From DVEG01 sp964405435 (GTDB taxonomy: Bacteria > Cyanobacteriota > Cyanobacteriia > Cyanobacteriales > Oscillatoriaceae), in NCBI GenBank assembly GCA_964405435.1, contig CAYOOD010000030.1, positions 1 through 64,000 of the forward strand: a stretch of DNA of 64,000 nucleotides, written 5' to 3'. Below, one piece after another: positions 8,840 through 17,002 of the stretch; positions within the stretch are counted from its first letter, which is position 1, and each line of letters starts with the position of its first letter. The notes under the pieces are model-generated. The model saw nothing but the letters and a program-made list of their open reading frames with translations, made no database searches and was not told where the DNA came from. The position numbers and the translations under genes were made by a program.

Positions 8840-9184
8840 TTAGCGGAGGCTGAGCTGCCTCTCGACTGAATAGGCTTGAACGGGCCTAATTTCCGGGGCT
8901 CTCAACGGATAGGCATCGTCCATCATGCCGTCCCACTGCGAAACCCAGCTCGGGTATTCGGCATCGAGGGACCCAGGGGGGAGATAAGACTGCTGGGTCA
9001 TTTCCGTGACGTAGCCAACATAAGCGCCCATGAGAAAATAAACCGCTACCATCGCTGCTGCTGCCGTGGCCACCAGCGTGCCCGCCAGCATCAGCGCAAA
9101 CTCTTTATTTTCGATCGCCTCCTGCATCAGGTGCAGCGACCAAGCTACCAGGCCAATGACAATAAGCAGTATTATGAACATCAC
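8840..9184 (-). CDS. Hypothetical two-TM membrane protein
   Basis: 114-residue protein of unknown function. It has two hydrophobic segments, about residues 1-20 (MMFIILLIVIGLVAWSLHLM) and 30-58 (FALMLAGTLVATAAAAMVAVYFLMGAYVG is the core), then a soluble Pro- and Tyr-containing tail that would lie on the same side as the N-terminus. Two ATG codons in tandem make the start ambiguous by one residue. It lies between tRNA-Ala and hisF on the same strand as both. Confidence 0.55.
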   Translation of the reverse strand: MMFIILLIVIGLVAWSLHLMQEAIENKEFALMLAGTLVATAAAAMVAVYFLMGAYVGYVTEMTQQSYLPPGSLDAEYPSWVSQWDGMMDDAYPLRAPEIRPVQAYSVERQLSLR

Positions 9185-9364
9185 TTTACATATTTTAACT
9201 CATTTTACCTTGACATATTGTAACACTTGCTTCAGAAACCGCTACTCATCCGTGCTGGAAATTCCCGGCTAGTGGCGTTTCGCCGTTACCGGGCGGCTGT
9301 GACTGCCGTAACGAAATGTAAAGCGGGAGGTGGAGTATTCCCCTTTTCCCAGCGATCGCGGCGT

Positions 9365-10135
9365 TCAGAGCAACCGCACGGGTACTTGATGCTCGCCTAG
9401 GTAATGTTTGATCTCCGCTACCGTTAACTGCCCGTAGTGGAGCAGAGACGCCAAAAGAGCCGCCTCGGCTTTTCCTTCCGTGAGCGCTTCGTAAATGTGA
9501 TGGCAATTGCCCGCGCCACCGGAGGCAATCACCGGAATCTGTACTGCGCTGGCGATCGTCCGAGTTAGCTCCAAGTCGTACCCAGCTTGGGTTCCGTCGG
9601 CATCCATACTGGTGACCAGCAGTTCGCCGGCACCCCGCTGTTCGCACTCCTTCGCCCAAGCGATCGCGTCTATCTCCGTATTTTCCCGTCCGCCTCTTAC
9701 ATAAACATCCCAGCCCGGGTTGCTCGTATTTTTACGGCGGCGAGCATCTATGGCTACTACAATACACTGATTCCCAAAGCGGTCACTTGCCCGGTTAATG
9801 AACTCGGGATCTCGCACTGCAGCGGAATTGATGCTCACTTTATCCGCTCCGGCGCGTAACAATCTTTTAATAGTTTCTAAGTTTTGTATACCGCCGCCCA
9901 CCGTCAGCGGGATAAAAACCTGCTCGGCAGTGCGGTACACCACGTCAATAATGATGTCCCGGTCTTCGTGAGTGGCCGTGATGTCCAAAAAGACCAACTC
10001 GTCAGCCCCGGCATCGTTATAAGCCTGGGCCAATTCCACCGGGTCGCCGGCATCTTTCAGATCGACAAAATTTACCCCTTTGACAACTCGACCCGCTTTG
10101 ACATCCAGACAGGGCAAGATTCGTTTGGCCAGCAT
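9365..10135 (-). CDS. hisF: Imidazole glycerol phosphate synthase cyclase subunit
   Basis: HisF, the cyclase half of IGP synthase. It uses ammonia from HisH to close the imidazole ring of histidine and releases AICAR. The TIM barrel of 256 residues matches the family, with D11 in ILPCLDVKAGRVVKG and the second catalytic Asp in VVAIDARRR. Phosphate-binding loops are GGGIQ and ASGGAGN. The frame is open further upstream, but ATG at 10135 has a good ribosome binding site (AAGGAA) and starts with the conserved MLAKRILPCLD. A heptamer-type repeat (CAGCACTCAGCAC) lies just upstream. hisH is not in the window. Confidence 0.96.
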   Translation of the reverse strand: MLAKRILPCLDVKAGRVVKGVNFVDLKDAGDPVELAQAYNDAGADELVFLDITATHEDRDIIIDVVYRTAEQVFIPLTVGGGIQNLETIKRLLRAGADKVSINSAAVRDPEFINRASDRFGNQCIVVAIDARRRKNTSNPGWDVYVRGGRENTEIDAIAWAKECEQRGAGELLVTSMDADGTQAGYDLELTRTIASAVQIPVIASGGAGNCHHIYEALTEGKAEAALLASLLHYGQLTVAEIKHYLGEHQVPVRLL

Positions 10136-10378
10136 CGCGATTCCTTTGCGTAGAAGTGACAGGGGACTGGGCATGGGGAATTGGGCATAGGGCATGGGAC
10201 AGGCCATATTCCCTACACAGCACTCAGCACTTTCCACTCAGCACTCCCTTAATGCCCCATTCCAACTCTACAACGGGGGTGCTGCCAGGAGACGAGAGCG
10301 CGAAAAGCGAAAATTCTTGGATGGAATGACCCACATACACTGATAAACTTTGGAGTGGTCTACGAGAGTGAAGTTGGA

Positions 10379-10579
10379 ATGGAAATCGGTCAGAAGGTAA
10401 AAGTGCGTCGTCTCAGAGATCGGCTGCAAGCAGACATCATCAACAAAATCAAGCAAAATCCCGTCGGCACAGTTTCTGGCTTCAAGCCAGTCGATGGGCG
10501 GGGCGTTGGCGTCGTCGTCAAGTTCGAGCAGGGATTGTCCACCTGGTTCTTTGAAGACGAGCTAGAAGCAGCCAGCTAA
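10379..10579 (+). CDS. Small conserved cyanobacterial protein (DUF2862-like)
   Basis: 66-residue basic protein, probably DUF2862, which is widespread in cyanobacteria and of unknown role. The sequence MEIGQKVKVRRLRDRL, then NPVGTVSGFKPVDGRGVGVVVKF and a C-terminal TWFFEDEL, resembles a small SH3-like beta-barrel. The frame extends upstream to 10355, but the family-like start is the ATG at 10379. It is followed 260 bp later by the ArsA-like ATPase. Confidence 0.7.
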   Translation: MEIGQKVKVRRLRDRLQADIINKIKQNPVGTVSGFKPVDGRGVGVVVKFEQGLSTWFFEDELEAAS

Positions 10580-10839
10580 GAGCGGGAAAAGCCCGAGAGG
10601 CTTCCAGCAAGAAGAAGAATCTCAACTTTCCCCGCCCCTGCAAGCTGTCATTTGTCACCTGTTGGGAATATCCCACCCAGGACAAAGGGCAACAGACTTC
10701 TAATAAGGGACAATTGAGCCAGAGTGTGGCACGCAGCCCGAAGCGATCGCTAACATAGCGGTAACTTTGGACCTTCCAGTGCTGCACTCGAGCATTTGGA
10801 CGCATTCCCTCAAAAAAACGCAAAAAACCGGGAACAAAA

Positions 10840-11946
10840 ATGGCCCTGATTTTAACGTTTTTGGGCAAGGGCGGCACGGGTCGTACCACGATGGCGATCG
10901 CCGCAGCCAAGCGGTTCGCCTCTCAAGGGCGGCGCGTGCTCCTTGCCGCTTCTGACCCCAGCCCCGCGCTCGGTTTAATGTTGGGCGCTGAAATCGGCCC
11001 AGACCCGACAGAAATCGCACCCAACCTCAAAGTTTTGCAGTTTCAGATGGCTGTGCTGCTCGAACGCGGCTGGGAAGAACTCAAAAAGCTAGAAGCGCAG
11101 TACGTCCGCACGCCGTTTTTCAAAGCCGTTTACGGTCAAGAATTGGGCGTGCTGCCGGGGATGGATAGCGTTCTCACCATGAACGCCATGCGCGAGTATC
11201 AGGCAAGCGGACAGTACGACGTCATTATCTACGATGGCGACGGCGACCAAACCATGCTGCGGGCGATCGGCTCGCCAGAAATTCTCAGTTGGTACATCCG
11301 CCGATTTCGTCAGGTTTTTGCCGATTCCGACCTCGGCAGAACCCTATCCCCCTTCGTGCAACCCGTCACCAGCGCCGTCCTCAACGTCGATTGGTCGAGC
11401 GATAACTTCTCCCAGCCGCTCGGACAATTTAACCAGTTGCTGGACAAGTGGAAGGACACGCTAGCTGACGCCAACCGCGCTGTCGCTTATCTCGTTACCA
11501 CCGACAACCCGGTTGCCGTTGCCACTGCCCGCTACCTCTGGGGCAGCGCCCAACAAGTAGGGCTGATTGTTGGCGGCGTCATTCTCAATCAGGCGATCGC
11601 TGCGGATACACTCTCCGTCGATGCCGCCCAGTTCGCGCCCCTACAAGTCAGCTCGGTTCCCTTGCGCGCGGGCGACGACTGGCAAAGTCTCTCCGACGCC
11701 CTGCCAGATTTCAGCCAAGCCGATCGGGCTCCCAAACCCATCTCGATTAACGTCGCCGATCGCCAAGTCAGCCTCTTCTTGCCCGGATTTGACAAAAAAC
11801 AGATCAAACTCACCCAATACGGGCCAGAAGTCACGATCGAAGCAGGCGACCAGCGGCGCAATATCTTCCTCCCCCCTCAGTTGAGCGGCAAACCCGTCAA
11901 GGGGGCTAAGTTTCAGAATCAATACCTGATTATTTCCTTCGGGTAG
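10840..11946 (+). CDS. ArsA/Get3-like ATPase with C-terminal HSP20-like domain
   Basis: SIMIBI-class ATPase related to ArsA and Get3. The nucleotide loop near the N-terminus is FLGKGGTGRTT: the signature lysine K10 of the deviant Walker motif is kept, but the P-loop lysine before the Thr pair is Arg (R15). A switch-like DVIIYDGDGDQTMLRAI takes the place of the usual DxAPTGHTLR. The last 70 residues (from about PKPISINVADRQVSLFLPGF) look like the alpha-crystallin-type ArsA_HSP20 domain. The 368 residues are full length. It lies upstream of chlG on the same strand, with a 30-bp palindrome between. Substrate unknown; tail-anchored protein targeting or pigment-protein assembly are guesses. Confidence 0.8.
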   Translation: MALILTFLGKGGTGRTTMAIAAAKRFASQGRRVLLAASDPSPALGLMLGAEIGPDPTEIAPNLKVLQFQMAVLLERGWEELKKLEAQYVRTPFFKAVYGQELGVLPGMDSVLTMNAMREYQASGQYDVIIYDGDGDQTMLRAIGSPEILSWYIRRFRQVFADSDLGRTLSPFVQPVTSAVLNVDWSSDNFSQPLGQFNQLLDKWKDTLADANRAVAYLVTTDNPVAVATARYLWGSAQQVGLIVGGVILNQAIAADTLSVDAAQFAPLQVSSVPLRAGDDWQSLSDALPDFSQADRAPKPISINVADRQVSLFLPGFDKKQIKLTQYGPEVTIEAGDQRRNIFLPPQLSGKPVKGAKFQNQYLIISFG

Positions 11947-12025
11947 CGGTTCAAAGCAGAGCGCGGGACATGCAATCGGGTCGCGGTGAGAACTTTAGTT
12001 CGCTAAGGCTTAGGTGAGAACGCCT

Positions 12026-12055
12026 GTAGGGGCGAGAAAGCTTTCTCGCCCCTAC
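12026..12055. repeat. Perfect 30-bp palindrome
   Basis: GTAGGGGCGAGAAAG followed directly by its reverse complement. It lies between the ArsA-like gene and chlG, 80 bp after the stop. It could end transcription of the upstream gene, or be one of the dispersed palindromes in this genome. Confidence 0.8.
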
Positions 12056-12092
12056 GCCAAAAATTGACGCAGTTAAGTATTCACAAAAGGGC

Positions 12093-13115
12093 ATGTCTAA
12101 TCCTCCCACTTCTTCCCCCGATACCCCCTACCCATCCCCGGAAGGGGCAGCAGCAGCCCAGACCGATCGCAGCGCTAAAACCAGACAATTGCTGGGAATG
12201 AAAGGCGCAGCCAGCGGAGAAACCTCGATCTGGAAAATCCGCCTGCAGCTAATGAAGCCCATCACCTGGATTCCCCTCATCTGGGGCGTCGTGTGCGGGG
12301 CAGCTTCTTCTGGCGAGTACACTTGGACGCTAGAAAATATCTTGAAAGCAGCAGCCTGCATGTTGCTGTCTGGCCCTTTGATGGTGGGCTACACGCAAAC
12401 GTTGAATGATTTCTACGATCGCGAAATCGACGCCATCAACGAGCCCTACCGTCCGATTCCCTCCGGTGCCATCTCGGTTGCGCAAGTCGTCACCCAGATT
12501 CTGGTGCTGTTATTCGCTGGGCTGGGTTTGGCTTACGTTCTGGATAAATGGGCGGGGCACGAGTTTCCCACGATTACCCTCATCGCCATCGGCGGGGCGT
12601 TTCTGGCGTACATTTACTCGGCTCCGCCCCTGAAGCTGAAACAAAACGGCTGGCTGGGCAATTACGCTCTGGGTGCGAGCTATATCGCCCTGCCGTGGTG
12701 GACGGGACACGCCCTCTTCGGCGATCTGAACGGCACGATTGTGGTGCTGACGCTGTTCTACAGTTTGGCGGGGTTGGGAATTGCGATCGTCAACGACTTC
12801 AAAAGCGTCGAGGGCGATCGCCAGTTGGGCTTGAAATCCCTCCCCGTCATGTTCGGCATCCAAACCGCCGCCTGGATTTGCGTGCTGGCGATCGACATCT
12901 TCCAAGCCGGCATCGCCGCCTACCTCATCGCCATTCACCAAAACCTCTACGCCGTGATTCTGCTGCTGCTCGTCATCCCGCAAATCACCTTTCAGGACAT
13001 GTATTTCCTGCGCAATCCCCTAGAAAATGACGTGAAATATCAGGCGAGCGCCCAACCTTTCCTCGTGCTGGGAATGCTCGTTGCCGGCCTCGCTTTGGGG
13101 CACGCCGCCATCTAG
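12093..13115 (+). CDS. chlG: Chlorophyll synthase
   Basis: UbiA-family prenyltransferase that esterifies chlorophyllide a with geranylgeranyl or phytyl diphosphate in the thylakoid membrane. The 340 residues have a soluble N-terminus of about 50 residues and about nine hydrophobic segments. The prenyl-diphosphate/Mg2+ motif NDFYDREID spans residues 105-113, followed by INEPYRPIPSGAIS; the second Asp-rich site is NDFKSVEGDRQLGLKSLPV. These match ChlG rather than other UbiA members. It stands downstream of the ArsA-like ATPase. Confidence 0.96.
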   Translation: MSNPPTSSPDTPYPSPEGAAAAQTDRSAKTRQLLGMKGAASGETSIWKIRLQLMKPITWIPLIWGVVCGAASSGEYTWTLENILKAAACMLLSGPLMVGYTQTLNDFYDREIDAINEPYRPIPSGAISVAQVVTQILVLLFAGLGLAYVLDKWAGHEFPTITLIAIGGAFLAYIYSAPPLKLKQNGWLGNYALGASYIALPWWTGHALFGDLNGTIVVLTLFYSLAGLGIAIVNDFKSVEGDRQLGLKSLPVMFGIQTAAWICVLAIDIFQAGIAAYLIAIHQNLYAVILLLLVIPQITFQDMYFLRNPLENDVKYQASAQPFLVLGMLVAGLALGHAAI

Positions 13116-13535
13116 CCGCGTTGCCATTGCAGAAGCGCGATCGCCCCCAAGGGATATTTCTGGGGCTTTCAACCCTCGGAAATACCTAAAAGTAGCGATC
13201 GCTCTTCTGCACCCACCCAAAGTCACAAATCCTCACTGACCGCACCAATTTCTTGCCCCACCCCCTAAAATAAATTTCAGTCCATAATAAAGATTCATCC
13301 ATCCTTTGGACTGCAGCAACCCCTATCCTGTCGCGTATCAGAGTGCAAGCATTCGGTAAGTTCATCCGGGATGAAAACCCCTATAAAAATTTGGGTACAG
13401 CTTAAGCCTGCAAAGCATTTCGGAGATTTTCTTACCCCACTGTTGCACGAATGTCAACCCTTAGTGTATGCTGCGTGTATTTAAAAAAAGAGATACGAAA
13501 AATCGGTTATCTGGTTGTGTGAGTGAGGATCTGTC

Positions 13536-15911
13536 GTGTCAAAGTTTCTCTCAAAGCTCAAAGAGCTAGCAGCGATTCCAGGCAAAGGCTCCCAGCCGAT
13601 AGAGTCTGAAGCGCTTCTTCCCGAAAAAGAGGAGAGCGAACCCCTTCAGCATCAGGAGCCAGAGCCAGAGGTTGGCAATTCCCAACCAGAGAGCTGCGCT
13701 TTACGCGCCCAAAACCCTCAACAAATAGACTCGGGCAGCACTTCCGAGTCATCTCCTTCGCATCCAGAGCAGGCTCCTTGCGAAGCCGAACCAGAAAACA
13801 CAGCCCAGCCAGCGTCTCGCCGCCGCAAAACTCTCCTGCCCCTGGTAGAAGCTGGCTTCAAATCTGTCAAGCCACTGGCTTTATCCGTGCAAGCCAGTCT
13901 GCGCGAGAAACCCTTGCACAAGCGGCACTCTTTCTGGATGGGTTTGGGCGCAGCCAGTGTCGGCAGCGCCTCGATCGCCGCAGTCTTGGCATTTCAGTCT
14001 CTAGAACGCTCCCTGCCGCCAACCGACGATATCTTCACCTTTGCCCGGGAAGGAACGCTGACGATCAAAGCCGCAGACGACACGATCTTGCAGCAAGTAG
14101 GCCCCGCTACCCGAGAAAAACTCAAAATTGACCAAATCCCCGACAAACTCGTCAAAGCTTTCATTGCCAGCGAAGACCGGCGCTTTTACAAGCATACGGG
14201 CATCGATTTTCAGGGCATTCTGCGAGCCACGGCTTCCAACCTCCTCGCCGGCAATGTCGTGCAAGGAGCCAGTACCGTCACGCAACAGCTCGCTCGCATT
14301 GTCTTCCTCGATCAAGATCCCAGCGCCAAGCGCAAAATTCTAGAAGCCCTGCTGGCGCTGAAAATCGAGCGGGAGATGAAAAAAGAAGAAATCCTCGAAC
14401 GCTACCTCAATCTCGTTTATTTGGGATCGGGAGCTTACGGCGTGGCAGATGCCGCTTGGGTTTACTTCGGCAAGACGGTAGACAAACTCACCCTCCCAGA
14501 AATGGCCACGATCGCCGGCTTGCCCCCCGCCCCGACGGATTACTCGCCGCTGGTGAATCCAAAAGTCGCCCGAGAGCGCCGCAATCTCGTCCTCGGAGAA
14601 ATGCAGGAAGCTGGCTACATTACCGCCGCTGAAGCACGGGCGGCTAAGGCAGAAGAACTCAAAGTCGATCCGAAGACTCCCAAGCGCCTGCAGTTGGAGG
14701 CTCCCTATTTCACCTCCTACATTCAGAAGGAATTGCCGAAGTACATCTCTAGGGAAGCGCTGGAAATCGGCGGGCTGACAGTAGAAACAACTCTCAACCT
14801 CAAGTGGCAAAAGCACGCCGAAAAGGCTGTTAAAGATGCAGTAGAAATCGATGGAGCCTCGCAGGGATTCGAGCAAGCGGCGCTGGTGGCGATCGATCCG
14901 CGCGACGGCGAAGTCAAGGCAATGGTGGGAGGCACCAATTTCGGCGACAGCCAATTCAATCGCGTCACCCAGGCTCAGCGCCAACCCGGTTCGACGTTCA
15001 AGGGATTTGTCTATACTGCAGCAGTCGCCGCCGGCTTTTCTCCCTACGACGGCTACCGCGACGCGCCCATGTCGATCGACGGCTACAAACCGGCAAACTA
15101 CGGCAACTCCTACACCGGCGGCTGGCTGTCGATGATCGACGCCCTCACCAAATCTACCAACGTCGTCGCCGTCAGGCTCCTCGCCGACGTGGGATTTGAA
15201 CCGACGATCAAACTGGCGCGCCAAATGGGCATCAAATCGGACCTCAAACCTTACTATGCCCTGGCGCTGGGTGCTATTGAGGTGAACTTGCTGGAACTCA
15301 CCAGCGCTTACGGCACCCTAGCGGCACAAGGCAAACACGCTGAAGTCCACGGCATTCGCCGCGTCACGAACGGGCGCGGAGACGTCCTTTATGAAGCGAA
15401 ATTCAAGCCCAAACAGGTTGTAGACAAAGACTCTGCCGCGATTATAACTTGGATGCTCGAGTCAGTCGTCAACAGCGGCACCGGTCGCCCTGCCTATATC
15501 AACCGCCCCGTCGCTGGCAAAACCGGCACCTCGGAAGAAGCTCGCGATCTTTGGTTTATTGGCTACATTCCCCAGCTCGTTACCGGCGTTTGGCTGGGCA
15601 ATGACGACAGCTATCCGACTTGGGGCAGTAGCGGTACGGCGGCTTTTACCTGGCACGAATTTATGTCTAAGGCAGTAGAAGGAATGCCCGTTGCGGAATT
15701 TCCCAAACTGCCGGAATTAGACGGGCGCAAAGGCAGTATCGCGGCAAAACCCGTCGAAGCGAGTATTTCATACTACGACATTCAAAAACCCCAGCAAAGC
15801 GCCAGCACGGCTGGTTACAGTGCGGATAGCGCCTATTACGACAGCGGCGCGAGTTCAGGACAGTATTACGATGGGGGTTATTCCGGCGGGTATCAGAACA
15901 ATGGCTGGTAG
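13536..15911 (+). CDS. Class A penicillin-binding protein (PBP1A type)
   Basis: Bifunctional peptidoglycan glycosyltransferase/transpeptidase at the cytoplasmic membrane. The 791 residues have an unusually long cytoplasmic N-terminus (about 130 residues, Glu/Pro/Ser-rich), a membrane segment at about 135-155, GT51 motifs EDRRFYKHTGID and GASTVTQQLAR, then the transpeptidase with S486 in GSTFK, the KSTN box and GKTGTSEEARD. The C-terminus is a Tyr/Gly/Ser-rich tail. The start is GTG at 13536, preceded by GTGAGGATCT. A second class A PBP with an FHA domain begins at 63176. Confidence 0.94.
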   Translation: MSKFLSKLKELAAIPGKGSQPIESEALLPEKEESEPLQHQEPEPEVGNSQPESCALRAQNPQQIDSGSTSESSPSHPEQAPCEAEPENTAQPASRRRKTLLPLVEAGFKSVKPLALSVQASLREKPLHKRHSFWMGLGAASVGSASIAAVLAFQSLERSLPPTDDIFTFAREGTLTIKAADDTILQQVGPATREKLKIDQIPDKLVKAFIASEDRRFYKHTGIDFQGILRATASNLLAGNVVQGASTVTQQLARIVFLDQDPSAKRKILEALLALKIEREMKKEEILERYLNLVYLGSGAYGVADAAWVYFGKTVDKLTLPEMATIAGLPPAPTDYSPLVNPKVARERRNLVLGEMQEAGYITAAEARAAKAEELKVDPKTPKRLQLEAPYFTSYIQKELPKYISREALEIGGLTVETTLNLKWQKHAEKAVKDAVEIDGASQGFEQAALVAIDPRDGEVKAMVGGTNFGDSQFNRVTQAQRQPGSTFKGFVYTAAVAAGFSPYDGYRDAPMSIDGYKPANYGNSYTGGWLSMIDALTKSTNVVAVRLLADVGFEPTIKLARQMGIKSDLKPYYALALGAIEVNLLELTSAYGTLAAQGKHAEVHGIRRVTNGRGDVLYEAKFKPKQVVDKDSAAIITWMLESVVNSGTGRPAYINRPVAGKTGTSEEARDLWFIGYIPQLVTGVWLGNDDSYPTWGSSGTAAFTWHEFMSKAVEGMPVAEFPKLPELDGRKGSIAAKPVEASISYYDIQKPQQSASTAGYSADSAYYDSGASSGQYYDGGYSGGYQNNGW

Positions 15912-16256
15912 CTTGCTGCTGGCAGTTCGGGCAATGATTCGCGCTGTCTTTTGAAGTGACCAATTCAATCGCCAGCGCGCCGGAGGCGGGATTGAGAATG
16001 AACGAGTTCGCCTTCTCCATCAATTGCTTCTTCTCCACGCTGGCAGCCCTTCAAAAAACAGCAGTTTAACTGGGTTTTTCTGTCTAATGGCTGAACCAAA
16101 GCAACCCGATACCTGGTTATACTGTTTTTTGGATGGGTGCGGTACTGTCGCGCTGACTCTGAAGTGCTATGCTGTGTATAGCCAGAGAAAATCGGCTTTA
16201 CCAATCCCGATCGGGGACTGAAATATAGTGGCTTTGCTGTCGTTTAAAGGTGTTTT
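15912..16256. other. 345-bp gap upstream of the Psb35-like gene
   Basis: No convincing gene on either strand; presumably carries the promoter of the downstream small membrane protein gene. No motif is clear enough to call. Confidence 0.4.
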
Positions 16257-16457
16257 ATGAATATCTTGATGGATGTATCTGCGGGTGCTAGCAATTTTCC
16301 AGTCGCCTTTACTGCGGTGTATGTTGTGGGATTTATTGCCGCCGTCGTGCTGGGCTCTATTGCTTGGTATAATTCCAAGCGTCCCGCAGGTTGGGAAGAT
16401 AAAGACCGTCCCGGAATCGTGCCGGAAATTAAAAAAGAAGAAACGCCTGGTCTGTAA
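16257..16457 (+). CDS. Small thylakoid-type membrane protein, Psb35-like
   Basis: 66-residue protein with one membrane segment (about residues 16-40: FTAVYVVGFIAAVVLGSIAW), then YNSKRPAGWEDKDRP and the acidic end KKEETPGL. This pattern resembles the cyanobacterial protein named Psb35, a small photosystem II assembly factor. The assignment is from memory of the family pattern, so no symbol is given. The ATG follows AAAGGTGTTTT. It has its own terminator-like hairpin downstream and stands alone on the plus strand. Confidence 0.7.
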   Translation: MNILMDVSAGASNFPVAFTAVYVVGFIAAVVLGSIAWYNSKRPAGWEDKDRPGIVPEIKKEETPGL

Positions 16458-16485
16458 AGTATAATCGGGCCTGCTATTGCGATCG

Positions 16486-16528
16486 CGACTCCAACGCCAA
16501 GACTGGTTAATACTTGGTGTTGGAGTCG
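16486..16528. terminator. Hairpin between convergent genes
   Basis: CGACTCCAACGCCAAG and its near-perfect complement (one G-T pair) form a 16-bp stem with an 11-base loop. It lies between the Psb35-like stop (16457) and the TerB-like stop (16547), so it could serve both directions. Confidence 0.65.
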
Positions 16529-16546
16529 ATTGCTGCTGTTATCGGC

Positions 16547-16969
16547 TCAGTCTCGATCGCCGAGCCAGCGCTGGTAGAGTTCTTGAACTGCTTTGAAAAG
16601 GGTACTGATACTGGCTTGTTCGGAAGCCGTCGCGGGATCTAACAGTTTGATTTTGGTCAGCAGTCTGGCTTCTTCCATCGCGACTTTTCCGTCGCTGCCA
16701 ACGAGAGTAACGACTTCATCAATTAAGCGCTGGTAGGATTCAGCGGTGGGGCGATCGCCTAAATACTGTCGTATAAATTCGTAGCACTCTTTGGGTTCGA
16801 CAGTTCTGAATTCATACAGCAGCAATTGAATTTCTGCATCGTCGGCTAACCCCGCAGCTTTAGCCAAGCGGTACAGGTACTCGCGTTCTTCAGGCTGGAT
16901 TTGTCCGTCTATCCAAGCAGCCCCAATCAAGATTTTGAACAAGAGTTTTACGCGATCGCTCTGTGCCAT
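16547..16969 (-). CDS. TerB-like protein
   Basis: 140-residue all-helical protein resembling the TerB/DjlA N-terminal fold. It has two similar halves: FKILIGAAWIDGQIQPEEREYLYRLA and IDEVVTLVGSDGKVAMEEARLL. Each carries the D/S-G-x-(I/V) turn followed by an E-E helix typical of TerB. In this family acidic helices can bind metal; the precise role in cyanobacteria is unknown. Its start is 33 bp beyond the rsmB stop on the same strand, so the two are likely co-transcribed. Confidence 0.75.
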   Translation of the reverse strand: MAQSDRVKLLFKILIGAAWIDGQIQPEEREYLYRLAKAAGLADDAEIQLLLYEFRTVEPKECYEFIRQYLGDRPTAESYQRLIDEVVTLVGSDGKVAMEEARLLTKIKLLDPATASEQASISTLFKAVQELYQRWLGDRD

Positions 16970-17002
16970 TGTTGCTTCCCCGAAAAAATATCGATCTGGT
17001 TC

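Noticed and set aside
16024..16221. 65-codon frame upstream of the Psb35-like gene
   Set aside because: No domain, no RBS, and sits in the likely promoter region.
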